From Halothermothrix sp. (lineage in GTDB: Bacteria > Bacillota > Halanaerobiia > DY22613): DNA of 64,000 bases. How positions within the stretch are numbered: position 1 is the first letter of the stretch; each line of letters opens with the position of its first letter. The translations under genes were made by a program, and so were the position numbers. The stretch lies in assembly GCA_016841825.1 (NCBI GenBank), contig JAENYK010000012.1, positions 1-64,000 of the forward strand. The letters are read 5' to 3'. This document shows positions 43,698-53,452 of this stretch, piece after piece. The notes under the pieces were generated by a model that was given only the letters and a program-made list of their open reading frames with translations, did not search any database and was not told the DNA's origin.

Positions 43698-46600
43698 ATG
43701 ATTAAATGGCGTGAACCGGAAGAGAAGAAGTATTTTCCTTTGACCCATCCTCAAAAAAGGGTCTGGTACACTGAGCAGCTTAATCCGGGAACAGGTCTAT
43801 TCAATATTGTAGGAACATTAAGAATTAAAGGTGTGATAAATCCTACTATTATGGAAGATAGTGCCAGAATGCTCATTGAGAGAAATGATACATTGCGTTT
43901 ATGCGTGATTAACGAGGATGGGGAACCCAGACAGTATGTTAGAGAGCTAGAAGAGTTTGAGCTGCCAGTTTATGATTTTAGTCAGGAGGAGAATCCGCTG
44001 GCGACAGCTCTTCAGTGGACAAAGGATAAGACTATTGAACCCATAGTAGATGGAGAATTAGTTCAGTGTTTTCTGGCAAAAGTGGCTGATGATGATTATA
44101 TATATCTGCAAAAATGTCACCATCTTATCTGTGATGGATGGACTTTTGCCATAATCAAAAAAGAATTAGAAACCTATTATCGTTATCTACTCTATGATGA
44201 AGAACTTACCGGAGATACTCAACCTTCGTATCTGGATTTTATTAACGATGAAGAAGAGTATAAAGCTTCAAAGCGTTTTCAGAAACATCGGCAGTTCTGG
44301 ATGGAGAATTTTCATAACCTGCCCCAGGCAGTTAATTTATCACCTAACGTGTTGACTTCAAAAGTTCTGAATGGAGCCAGATACAGTGTCCGTCTGGATG
44401 GTCAAACTACCGGAGAGATCATGGAATATGTCAAAAAAGCATCTTCTTCTGTTTATTCCTTCTTTATGGCTCTGCTGTACACCTATATCTATCGGATAAC
44501 CGGAGTTGAGGATATAGTTATTGGAACACCAGTATTAAATCGGTCAAATGCCAGGCAAAAAGAGACTATTGGTATGTTTGTTAGTACTATGCCTCTTAGA
44601 GTTAAAGTAGATGACCAGCTTACTTTTGCAGAATTTTTAAAAGTAATCATGACTGAACAGAGAAGTTATTACCGTAATCAGAAATATCCAATGGATCTGT
44701 TAGTCAAAGATTTAGAACTGGCCAGAAAGGGTAATCATAAACTGTTTGAAGTCTCCTTGTCTTATCAAAACTCTCTATATGAGCAGGAATTTGATGGACA
44801 TCCTATCGAATTGGAATGGATATTTAATGGATATGAGGAGAATTCCTTAACCATTCATATTCAGGATCGGAATGAATTGGGTGAAACGATGGTTGAATTG
44901 GACTATGCTCTGGATGCCTTTAATGAAGAGCAAATTCAACAGATAGCACGTCACCTGTTAAAGATGGCTCAAGAGGTGATAGCTGAACCTAATACTCCAC
45001 TATGGAAAGTTCAGTATCTGGAAGATGTGGAGATACAAAAGATTCTCGTAGATTGGAATCAGACCAATACTGACTATCCGGGTCGGGAGAAAATCATCTC
45101 CAACTTAATTGAAGAACAGGTTGAACGTACTCCTGACAAGCTGGCTGTGGTCTATCGGGAGCGGCGTCTAACTTATCGGGAGTTGAATAGCCTGGCCAAT
45201 CAATTGGCCAACGACTTACAGAAGAGGGGAGTTGGCCCTGATAAGTTGGTTGGTCTATTACTAGAGCGTTCTGTGGAGGCAATTGTGGGTATTTATGCTA
45301 TTTTAAAGGCCGGAGGAGCCTATGTGCCAATAGATCCCGAATATCCAGATGAGAGACGCAGCTACATGTTGAAGGATTCCAATTGTAGGGTGTTGTTAAG
45401 TCAAACAACACTTAAGGCAAAGATCCCGCTGGATTATACTGGAGAGGTTTATTATCTGGATCAATATCTGATTGAAGCAAAAGGTGAATCAACCAATTTA
45501 GATCCACTAGCTACCCCTGATAACATAAGTTATGTCATTTATACCTCTGGTTCAACCGGAAAACCCAAAGGGGTAATGATCGAGAATCGAGGTTTGACTA
45601 ATTATATCTGGTGGGCTAAGGACTATTATTGTCCTGATTGTGAATGTAATTTTCCACTGTATTCTTCTCTATCTTTTGATCTTACAGTGACAAGCATTTT
45701 TGTACCTCTTCTTCAGGGGGGTACCATCTATATTACGGGTGATCAGAAAGGTAATCTGATCAATCAGGTAATCAAACAGGAGAATGTAAATATTGTTAAA
45801 TTGACCCCCGCCCATCTATCTCTGATTAAGGATCAGGATAACACTACTTCAACTGTTCACAAATTTATTCTAGGTGGGGAAGATTTAAAAGCTGAACTGG
45901 CCAGAACCGCGATTAACAGTTTTGGTGGTGATCTGGAGATTTATAATGAATATGGCCCTACCGAAACAGTAGTAGGTTGTATTGTGCATAGGTTTGATCC
46001 TACAGAACAGTATCCCTCAGTACTAATCGGTATACCTATTGCCAATACGCAAATTTATATTTTAGATAAATATCTGCAGCCCGTGCCTCCGGGGGCAGTA
46101 GGAGAGATTTATATCTCTGGTGATGGAGTGGCCCGGGGGTATTTGAATCGTCCAGAATTAACAGCTGAGAAGTTTATTGCCAATCCCTTCATTTCAGGAA
46201 AGAGGATGTATCGCTCCGGTGATCTGGGTAGGTATAGATTAGATGGCAAGATAGAGTATCTGGGGCGAATTGACAATCAGGTTAAGATTAGAGGTTATCG
46301 AATAGAGATTGGTGAGGTTGAGGCAGCCTTTTTTCAACATCCCGAGATCAAGGAAGTGGTTGTTGATGTACAGATAGACATTTCTGATAATAAATATCTG
46401 GTAGGTTATTTTGTATCAGATAAAGAACTTACCGTAGGAGAATTGCGCGGATATTTGTTAGCAAAATTACCTGAATATATGGTTCCTACACACTATGTCC
46501 AATTAAAAGAGATCCCATTAACATCTAATGGTAAAGTAGATCGTCCCGCTTTGCCTGAACCTCTGGGTAATCTGGCTACAGGCGTGGATTATGTGGCTCC

Positions 46601-48236
46601 GGAAAATGAGATGGAGATAGTAATCTCTCAGGTCTGGGCTGAGGTATTGGGTGTAGATAAAGTAGGAATTAATGATAATTTTTTTGAATTGGGTGGTGAT
46701 TCGATTAAAGCCATTCAGGTTAGTACCCGTTTGAAAAATCGGGGTATAGAATGTAAAGTGCAGGATATCTTCACATATCACACTGTCAGTCAGGTTGCAC
46801 TTCATGCAACAACTGATATTCAGAAGATCAAGGCAGAGCAGGGGGTTTTGGAAGGTGAGGTTCTCTCTACACCGATCCTTAATTGGTTCTTTGATCTGGA
46901 TTTAAATAACCCCGATTACTACAATCAATCTGTTCTGTTGAGTTTGAATTCTACGGTTGAATTGTCTTTATTAGAAGAATCTTTTGTGTTTTTAATCAAA
47001 CATCACGACGCTTTACGGTTAAATTATAATTCTCAAACCAGGAGAATGTATTACGAGAATAGATATCTGGAGGAGAATTTTATAATTCCTGTTATTGATC
47101 TTTCAAATTTGGAGAATAGTGAACAGGAAGAGAAGATAAAAATTCAGGGCGAAAGACTTAAATCCAGTTTCAATATTACGGATAATTTATTGATTAAAGG
47201 AGTTATTTTTGCTTTAGATCAATCCAGAAGGAAACTTCTGCTTACGATGCACCATTTGATCGTTGATGGTATCTCCTGGCGAATTGTTCTGGAAGATCTG
47301 ACAACAATATACCTTCAACTACAGCAAAAAGGTGATGTAAATTTACCACTGAAGACTACATCGGTAAAAGAATGGGCAGAGGCCCTGACAGATTACGCAA
47401 ATTCTAAAAATTCTCTGGCAGCAATCCCTTACTGGGAAGAGACTTTAGCGACCGGTAAACCAGTACCTGCTGAATTATCCGGAACAGGCTATGGTCTGAT
47501 CGCAGATACTCAGTTCTGTAAAGTGACTCTGGAAGAAGATGAGACGACAGCTTTGTTAACCAGTGCAAACGAAGCATATAACACGAAAATAGATGATCTG
47601 TTATTAACAGGATTGGCTGTTACATTGAAAGATTGGTTTAACGAAGAACAGTTATGTATCTGGTTAGAGGGTCATGGGCGGGAAGAATTATTCCCTGATA
47701 TGGATCTATCCAGAACTCTGGGTTGGTTCACCTCACTGTATCCTACGATTTTGGATCTAACCGACTGCACTCTTCTGGAAGCAAAAATTAAAGCAGTCAA
47801 AGAACAGTTGAGAAAGATTCCCCGGAAAGGGATCAGCTATGGTATTTTAAAGTATCTGACTAAACATCCATTTAAGGATGATCGGGATTTGCGGGGAGTT
47901 ATTTTTAATTATCTTGGTCAGTTTGACCAGGATCTACAATCAGACCTGTTCTCGTTTGCCGGAGAGGATACTGGTTTAGAGATAGGTAGAAGGAATCAAC
48001 GGACTAGCCTCCTGGAGATTAATGGTATGGTGGTTGATGGTAAATTAGAGATTGGGATTAATTTTAGTACTCAAAGATATTGCTCGGAGACAGTTAAGGC
48101 TATTTTGGACAAATATCTAATTAACTTGCGCGAGATTTTGGCCCACTGTTCTGACAGTGAGAATTTTGGATTTACTCCATCAGATTTTGATACTGTTGAA
48201 TTGTCACAGGAAGATCTGGATCTATTATTTGGTTGA
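43698..48236 (+). CDS. Single-module NRPS, C-A(Asn)-PCP-E
   Basis: 1512 residues from ATG 43698 (ggtgagg six bases upstream). Order: condensation domain (about 10-430, HHLICDG with His142), adenylation domain (about 455-950, YTSGSTGKPKG near 615, YGPTE 752-756, Lys946), carrier domain (LGGDS with Ser1002) and epimerisation domain (about 1050-1490, HHLIVDGISW with His1185-1186, FNYLGQFD near 1404). Aligned to GrsA, code residues are D661 L662 T665 K701 I724 G726 E751 V759 G760 K946, DLTKIGEVGK, one change from the known Asn code. The first C domain has no upstream module, so it should add an acyl group. Predicted product: N-acyl-D-Asn on the carrier. No thioesterase domain. Size and order match ClbN. 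Confidence 0.9.
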   Translation: MIKWREPEEKKYFPLTHPQKRVWYTEQLNPGTGLFNIVGTLRIKGVINPTIMEDSARMLIERNDTLRLCVINEDGEPRQYVRELEEFELPVYDFSQEENPLATALQWTKDKTIEPIVDGELVQCFLAKVADDDYIYLQKCHHLICDGWTFAIIKKELETYYRYLLYDEELTGDTQPSYLDFINDEEEYKASKRFQKHRQFWMENFHNLPQAVNLSPNVLTSKVLNGARYSVRLDGQTTGEIMEYVKKASSSVYSFFMALLYTYIYRITGVEDIVIGTPVLNRSNARQKETIGMFVSTMPLRVKVDDQLTFAEFLKVIMTEQRSYYRNQKYPMDLLVKDLELARKGNHKLFEVSLSYQNSLYEQEFDGHPIELEWIFNGYEENSLTIHIQDRNELGETMVELDYALDAFNEEQIQQIARHLLKMAQEVIAEPNTPLWKVQYLEDVEIQKILVDWNQTNTDYPGREKIISNLIEEQVERTPDKLAVVYRERRLTYRELNSLANQLANDLQKRGVGPDKLVGLLLERSVEAIVGIYAILKAGGAYVPIDPEYPDERRSYMLKDSNCRVLLSQTTLKAKIPLDYTGEVYYLDQYLIEAKGESTNLDPLATPDNISYVIYTSGSTGKPKGVMIENRGLTNYIWWAKDYYCPDCECNFPLYSSLSFDLTVTSIFVPLLQGGTIYITGDQKGNLINQVIKQENVNIVKLTPAHLSLIKDQDNTTSTVHKFILGGEDLKAELARTAINSFGGDLEIYNEYGPTETVVGCIVHRFDPTEQYPSVLIGIPIANTQIYILDKYLQPVPPGAVGEIYISGDGVARGYLNRPELTAEKFIANPFISGKRMYRSGDLGRYRLDGKIEYLGRIDNQVKIRGYRIEIGEVEAAFFQHPEIKEVVVDVQIDISDNKYLVGYFVSDKELTVGELRGYLLAKLPEYMVPTHYVQLKEIPLTSNGKVDRPALPEPLGNLATGVDYVAPENEMEIVISQVWAEVLGVDKVGINDNFFELGGDSIKAIQVSTRLKNRGIECKVQDIFTYHTVSQVALHATTDIQKIKAEQGVLEGEVLSTPILNWFFDLDLNNPDYYNQSVLLSLNSTVELSLLEESFVFLIKHHDALRLNYNSQTRRMYYENRYLEENFIIPVIDLSNLENSEQEEKIKIQGERLKSSFNITDNLLIKGVIFALDQSRRKLLLTMHHLIVDGISWRIVLEDLTTIYLQLQQKGDVNLPLKTTSVKEWAEALTDYANSKNSLAAIPYWEETLATGKPVPAELSGTGYGLIADTQFCKVTLEEDETTALLTSANEAYNTKIDDLLLTGLAVTLKDWFNEEQLCIWLEGHGREELFPDMDLSRTLGWFTSLYPTILDLTDCTLLEAKIKAVKEQLRKIPRKGISYGILKYLTKHPFKDDRDLRGVIFNYLGQFDQDLQSDLFSFAGEDTGLEIGRRNQRTSLLEINGMVVDGKLEIGINFSTQRYCSETVKAILDKYLINLREILAHCSDSENFGFTPSDFDTVELSQEDLDLLFG

Positions 48237-48278
48237 TATTTCTAGCTGGAGTGCTTTATTAAATTAGGAGGGATAGGT

Positions 48279-49022
48279 ATGTCTAACACAAAAATCAAAA
48301 TATTTTGCTTTCCATATGCGGGAGGCTCTGCCAGAGTGTATAAATCCTGGCAGAAATATTTGCCACCAGAGATTGAAGTTGTGCCTATTGAGGTCAAGGG
48401 TCGAGGAAAAAGATATGGAGAAAAATTGTGTGACAATATGGGAGAAATGGTACAGGATGTATTCGGTCAGATTAGAGATCAGTTACAGGAAGGTGAGTAT
48501 GCAATTTATGGTCACAGTATGGGAGCAGTGGTCGCCCATGAGATCTGTTACAAGATTATAGAAGAAGAGCTTCCGACACCTTTACATCTGTTTCTTTCAG
48601 GACGGCAAGCGCCTCATTGTCCTAAAGATGAAGAGGAGAAGACCTATCTGCTTTCCGATGATAAATTTAGAGCTAAACTTGTAGATTATGGGGGGACGCC
48701 GACAGAAGTTTTAGAAAATGATGAATTAATGAAGATATTTGTGCCGATTCTCAGAGGAGATTTCAAAGTATGTGACACATACAAACATCAAAAACAGAAT
48801 TATAAATTTGATTTTGGCATTACGATTATGACAGGTTTAGAAGAAGATTTGTCAGAGGAGCAGATTGAGGGATGGCAGATCTATACCGGCAAAAAATTGA
48901 ATAATCATCGCTTCCCTGGCGGTCACTTCTTTATCCATGAATACACTTTTAACATTTTACGAATTATCTGCAAAAAGATTTTTGATATTATTGATGAGAA
49001 TAATCGAGAGAGAGTGGGGTGA
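48279..49022 (+). CDS. Type II thioesterase
   Basis: External editing thioesterase, 247 residues. FCFPYAGGSARVYKSW at the N-terminus, nucleophile elbow GHSMGA with Ser near residue 87, and GGHFFIHE with the catalytic His near 228 are all present. Usual role: hydrolysing wrongly loaded acyl groups from the carrier protein of the adjacent NRPS. Because the NRPS lacks its own release domain, it might also release the acyl-asparagine product. Ribosome site aggaggga; 42 bases after the NRPS, same operon. Confidence 0.92.
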   Translation: MSNTKIKIFCFPYAGGSARVYKSWQKYLPPEIEVVPIEVKGRGKRYGEKLCDNMGEMVQDVFGQIRDQLQEGEYAIYGHSMGAVVAHEICYKIIEEELPTPLHLFLSGRQAPHCPKDEEEKTYLLSDDKFRAKLVDYGGTPTEVLENDELMKIFVPILRGDFKVCDTYKHQKQNYKFDFGITIMTGLEEDLSEEQIEGWQIYTGKKLNNHRFPGGHFFIHEYTFNILRIICKKIFDIIDENNRERVG

Positions 49023-49108
49023 CGTTCAAAGGTCGTAGAACCAACCTGAAGTGAATTATTGTTAATCACGAATATGATCCACCAAACTCAAAATAATAAG
49101 GGAAGGAA

Positions 49109-50887
49109 GTGAAAAGTTTGCAGCGGATATTTAACAATCTGAAGCGTATTACCAGATTATTTCCGGGTAAGATTTTTCTGGTTATGGCGGTTGTTTTAAC
49201 TGTGATTTTGGGCTTATTTGAATTGTACATCTTCTATTCATTTAGAGCATTGATGGATTCAGTATTAAATCAGGACTACGTATATTTTCGCAGTATAGTC
49301 TATGTTTTCTTGGGCGTAATAGTTTTCAACACATTATTTACTTATTTAAGAAACCGCTGGGCTGGAGCTTATGCTGCGGGGGGTATTAAGGTTCTTCGTC
49401 AAAAACTATCGGAAAAGACTGTATATCTTCCGCTTAAAGAAATCGACAAACGTCATTCGGGGGATATGTTATCACGTTTAAACAACGATATGGCTCTAGT
49501 CCAGACTTTTACAACGCAAACATTGATTAATTTAATCTTTAATCCTCTGACAGCAGTAGGTGCAATGATTCTAGTAATAATTTTGAATTGGAAATTAGCC
49601 ATAATCTGTACTATTGGGATTCCATTAATTATTGGTATCGCAACGATTGCCAGTGCTCCAGTAGCCAAATTTCAACGGAAAGTACAGGAAGAATTAGCTC
49701 TGATGAACAGTTATGTTCAGGACACGGTCACCGGTGTAGAAGTAATGCGGGCTTTTAGCCTGGAAGAGACATTAGCTGGAAAGTATCAGGAGTCTTTAGC
49801 CAGAGCACGTGCTTTTGCTTATAAAGCTACCCTGGCTCGTTCTATTTTGGCGTTTATCAATATCATTACAAATATGGCTCCATTTTTGATCTGTTTTGGT
49901 TTTGGCGGTTATTTTGTCATCCGTGGAGAGATGACGCCAGGTTCTTTGATCGCTTTTATCAATCTGTTAAATCCATTGGCAGGTCCAATATCCCAGATTC
50001 CAGTACTGCTTGGGCAATTAAGGGGAGAGATGGAAGGAGTCAATCGGATTTTTGCGATTTTGAATCTGGAGGAAGAGAGAGAAGGAGGGGAAGAGTTTGC
50101 TCCTGTTAAAGGGGGAACAGTAATCTCCTTTAAGAATGTATCATTCCAATATGTAGAAGAGGGCGAACCAGTACTCAATAATTTAGATTTGGATGTGAAA
50201 TCAGGTGAAAAACTTGCCATAGTGGGAAGCAGTGGTAGTGGTAAGACAACAATTATTAAGTTACTCCTGGGTTATTATTCTGACTATGAAGGCCAGATTA
50301 ATGTGTATGGTCATGAGCTGCAGGAGTGGAATTTGAAAGAATTGAGAAATTATTTCAGTTTAGTCTCCCAGGATACATATCTATTTCCGGGCAGTATAGA
50401 AGAAAATATCGCATATGGTAAATTGGAGCTAGCAGAAGCAGCAGAGATTGTAGAGGCTGCCAATGCTGCCAACGCCCATGATTTTATTAGCAAATTTAAA
50501 GATGGTTATAAAGCAAATGTTGGTGAATATGGTGATAGATTATCTGGCGGTGAGAAACAGAGAATTTCCATTGCCCGCTCTATCTTAAAACAGGCACCCA
50601 TCTTATTATTAGATGAAGCTACATCTTCTTTAGATACCCATTCTGAGTATCTGGTACAGAATGCTTTAAACAATGTGATGCGGGAGGGAACTACTGCATT
50701 GATCATTGCCCATCGTCTGTCCACTATTCAACAGGCTGATCGGATTTTGGTAATTGATAAGGGTAAAGTTGTTGAGTCGGGCAAACATGAAGAACTCTTA
50801 GACCGTGATGGACACTATAAGAGGTTATATCTCCGTCAATTAGCTCAAAATGAATCTGAGCAGGTGGAAAAGGAGGCGGTGGTATGA
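49109..50887 (+). CDS. ABC exporter half-transporter A
   Basis: 592 residues; six membrane helices in the first 310, then an ATPase domain. Walker A GSSGSGKTT (near 372), Q-loop LVSQDTYLFPG, signature LSGGE, Walker B ILLLDEATSSLD and the H-loop AHRLS are intact. The start is taken as GTG 49109; the ribosome site is close, and a TTG at 49118 is an alternative. It overlaps the next gene by four bases, giving a heterodimeric pair. Position after the NRPS and thioesterase suggests export of the acyl-asparagine product or resistance. Confidence 0.92.
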   Translation: MKSLQRIFNNLKRITRLFPGKIFLVMAVVLTVILGLFELYIFYSFRALMDSVLNQDYVYFRSIVYVFLGVIVFNTLFTYLRNRWAGAYAAGGIKVLRQKLSEKTVYLPLKEIDKRHSGDMLSRLNNDMALVQTFTTQTLINLIFNPLTAVGAMILVIILNWKLAIICTIGIPLIIGIATIASAPVAKFQRKVQEELALMNSYVQDTVTGVEVMRAFSLEETLAGKYQESLARARAFAYKATLARSILAFINIITNMAPFLICFGFGGYFVIRGEMTPGSLIAFINLLNPLAGPISQIPVLLGQLRGEMEGVNRIFAILNLEEEREGGEEFAPVKGGTVISFKNVSFQYVEEGEPVLNNLDLDVKSGEKLAIVGSSGSGKTTIIKLLLGYYSDYEGQINVYGHELQEWNLKELRNYFSLVSQDTYLFPGSIEENIAYGKLELAEAAEIVEAANAANAHDFISKFKDGYKANVGEYGDRLSGGEKQRISIARSILKQAPILLLDEATSSLDTHSEYLVQNALNNVMREGTTALIIAHRLSTIQQADRILVIDKGKVVESGKHEELLDRDGHYKRLYLRQLAQNESEQVEKEAVV

Positions 50888-52608
50888 AAAAAATATTTAA
50901 TGCAATAAGAGAACACATCTGGATTTATATTCTGGGTCTATTATTGGCAGCTCTTTGTCTCGGTGCACGGGATATCATAATGGCAGTAATTTTCCGCGTT
51001 CTTTTTGATGCTTCTGTTGATGCGGATATGACACAGTTGTTAGATGGTTTACGTATTGGGATTACCTGGTTGGTAGTTCTATCAATGCTGCAGCCAATCT
51101 TCTGGTATATTTTTCAGAGGGTAACTATTAAAATCGGTACATCTTTTAGATTTCGATTATATAACAAGGTTAAAGGCTTAACCATCAAATATTTTCAAGA
51201 TGAGCATAGTGGTAATTTGATCTCTAGATTAACCAATGATGTGAATGTCTTTGAACAGGGTTTCAACTTTCATATTCCAAATCTAGTACTCTTCTTCTTC
51301 TCAGGTATTGGGTCGGTTATCTTTATGTTCTGGTTAGATGTGCGACTGGCATTAGTTAGTATGTTGACAGGAAGTGTTGGTTTAATTATTAGTGCTTTAT
51401 ACGCTAAACCTTTACGACGGGTTGGTAGATTGGTTCAGGATAGATTGGGTTTTATGACGGAAAGTTTTTCAGATATTTACGCTGGAATTCAGGTTATCAA
51501 AAGTTTTAACCTTTACTCCAGGTTGATTAAAAAATTTACTAACCGCAACGAAGATGTTTATCAGGCAACTATAACCCGGGTAAAAAGAAATTCCGAACTG
51601 GCTACCTTTAATAGCCTGGCAAGATGGCTTGATATTTTGGGTTATATTGTAGTTGGTGCATATTTCGCAATGAAAGGCTGGGTTAGTGTTGGAACAATTA
51701 TTGCTATCACCCAGTTAAAAGTACCAGTTATGCGTCTTTTCCTGCAAATTGGCAATATTATTGCTAACATCCAGGCATCTCTGGCTGCCGGAGATCGTAT
51801 TTTTGAAGTATTGGAGCAGGATGATGAACCTGAAACATATAGTCAGCTGGCTATATCCGAAAACCAGCCAGAGGATAAAACAGTAATCGTCAGAAATCTA
51901 GATTTTGGTTATAATGCTGAAGAGATACTTTTTGAATCTTTAAATCTGGAAGTAGCTAAAGATAAGAAGATCGCTCTGGTTGGTCCCAGTGGTGGCGGTA
52001 AGAGTACTATATTTAAACTTTTACTGGGCTTTTATCCACCAAAGCGGGGAGAGATTGTGATCAATAGCCATTCAATGGGCTGTAGCAGATTAAAAGAGTT
52101 GCGCGAGAATATAGCTTATGTACCCCAAAATGCTTATCTATTTACTGGTACAATTGCCGATAATATACGTTATGGTAATCTGGAGGCAGCAGAGGAACAG
52201 GTTATCGAAGCAGCTAAGATAGCAAATGCTCATGATTTTATTATGGAATTTGATAAAGGATACGACACGATGGTAGGAGAGAAAGGTGCTCAGTTATCTG
52301 GTGGTCAGAGACAGCGGATTGCGATTGCCAGAGCAGTATTGAGAGATGCCCCAATCTTGCTATTAGATGAAGCTACATCTTCTCTGGATACAGAGTCGGA
52401 ACACCTGGTTCAGGAGGCATTAGATCGTCTCGCCGCCGGCAGAACAACTCTGGTTATTGCCCATCGCTTTGCCACTATTGAGGATGCCGATGAGATTCTG
52501 GTCATTGCTGAAGGGAAGGTTAAAGAGCGGGGGACGCATGAATATCTGATGAACCAGAAAGATGGGGTGTATCGTAATCTGGTGGAATTAACAAAAAAAG
52601 CATCTTAA
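50884..52608 (+). CDS. ABC exporter half-transporter B
   Basis: 574 residues; same layout as the gene before it, with Walker A GPSGGGKST, VPQNAYLFTG, LSGGQRQRIAIARA, ILLLDEATSSLD and AHRFA all intact. Its ATG overlaps the previous stop (ATGA) and has aaggaggcgg upstream. In related prodrug systems (zwittermicin, xenocoumacin) the D-Asn peptidase is joined to or encoded with an ABC exporter; here exporter and peptidase are separate genes at opposite ends of the locus. Confidence 0.92.
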   Translation: MKKIFNAIREHIWIYILGLLLAALCLGARDIIMAVIFRVLFDASVDADMTQLLDGLRIGITWLVVLSMLQPIFWYIFQRVTIKIGTSFRFRLYNKVKGLTIKYFQDEHSGNLISRLTNDVNVFEQGFNFHIPNLVLFFFSGIGSVIFMFWLDVRLALVSMLTGSVGLIISALYAKPLRRVGRLVQDRLGFMTESFSDIYAGIQVIKSFNLYSRLIKKFTNRNEDVYQATITRVKRNSELATFNSLARWLDILGYIVVGAYFAMKGWVSVGTIIAITQLKVPVMRLFLQIGNIIANIQASLAAGDRIFEVLEQDDEPETYSQLAISENQPEDKTVIVRNLDFGYNAEEILFESLNLEVAKDKKIALVGPSGGGKSTIFKLLLGFYPPKRGEIVINSHSMGCSRLKELRENIAYVPQNAYLFTGTIADNIRYGNLEAAEEQVIEAAKIANAHDFIMEFDKGYDTMVGEKGAQLSGGQRQRIAIARAVLRDAPILLLDEATSSLDTESEHLVQEALDRLAAGRTTLVIAHRFATIEDADEILVIAEGKVKERGTHEYLMNQKDGVYRNLVELTKKAS

Positions 52609-52621
52609 ATGGTTATTTGCT

Positions 52622-52656
52622 AAAGCATGTCAGTAAAAGGCTGACATGCTTTTTAG
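52622..52656 (+). terminator. Terminator of the NRPS-exporter operon
   Basis: AAAGCATGTCAG (52622-52633) pairs perfectly with CTGACATGCTTT (52641-52652), then TT; ends the operon that begins at 43698. Confidence 0.85.
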
Positions 52657-53150
52657 TTGGAATAAATTAGGTATAATGACGATTAAAAGATATTTATTTG
52701 TTGTGAAAAATAACTTTTTTTAAAAGAGAATGTTTGGGGATGTTTAAACATATAAATAATGGTAAAAATATATAATAAATAGAGAATTATTGAGGGGAAG
52801 AAGCAATTAATTTTCCAAAATTTTTTTTGGGGAGAAAACGTCGAATGCTAAAAAATAAATTTTAAAATAAGTAATATAGTGGTAAAAAATAAACAAGTAA
52901 ACAAAAAATGATTTACATTCAAACCAAAATAAGATAATCTAGAATCAATGCATTTCTGAGCTTTTTTATAACTTATTCTACTTTTTTGACGTATTATGTC
53001 TACTTTTTTTAAAATCTTTACAATAAAACTATAAATTATAGAAGGAATTTTTTCGATTATAGCGAATTAAGATATCATAGGTAAATTAACGGATATTAGT
53101 ATTCAAAATAATTTATTAAAATAAATACTTGTTAAAGGAGGGAAAAGAAG
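52657..53150. other. Very AT-rich region before a small gene
   Basis: About 490 bases with hardly any G or C and no gene. Repeated short words such as taaaaaat and cttttttgac/gtctactttttt occur, but no clear promoter pair. It could be a long leader for the 55-residue gene or a region bent by nucleoid proteins. Confidence 0.45.
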
Positions 53151-53318
53151 ATGATTAAAGTTGATGATCGTGTAAGATACAAAAATGTTTTAGGAGAATG
53201 GCACGAAGGTACTGTTTTGAAAGTAAATAAGGTAACTTATAGAATCGTTAATGATAAGAACTTTAAGATTCTAAGTATCAAGAAAGATAATGTAGAAAAA
53301 CTTGAAGTTGCTAATTAA
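53151..53318 (+). CDS. Small beta-rich (SH3-like) protein, 55 residues
   Basis: ATG preceded by aaaggaggga and followed two bases after the stop by a strong terminator, so it is a genuine gene. MIKVDDRVRYKNVLGEWHEG reads like a KOW/SH3-type barrel opening (V-x-D-x-V-x-Y-x-x-x-x-G-x-W-x-x-G), and the rest alternates strands and lysines. Basic overall; nucleic-acid binding is a fair guess. No firm family. Confidence 0.75.
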   Translation: MIKVDDRVRYKNVLGEWHEGTVLKVNKVTYRIVNDKNFKILSIKKDNVEKLEVAN

Positions 53319-53319
53319 G

Positions 53320-53348
53320 AAAAAAGTCCCTCCTGTAGGGACTTTTTT
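53320..53348 (+). terminator. Terminator after the 55-residue gene
   Basis: AAAAAAGTCCC (53320-53330) pairs with GGGACTTTTTT (53338-53348), loop tcctgta. Confidence 0.9.
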
Positions 53349-53452
53349 CTTGGACAAATAAAAATTATTGTAGGAAAAAAATTTTTGAGAGCGAATAGTA
53401 ATAAATATAGGTAAAGATTGTCTATGATTGAGATATACTGGAGGTTTACCGA

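Noticed and set aside
43698-48236. C-terminal NRPS domain as a second condensation domain
   Set aside because: HHLIVDGISWRI followed by FNYLGQ is characteristic of epimerisation domains, and it directly follows the carrier domain at the end of the protein.
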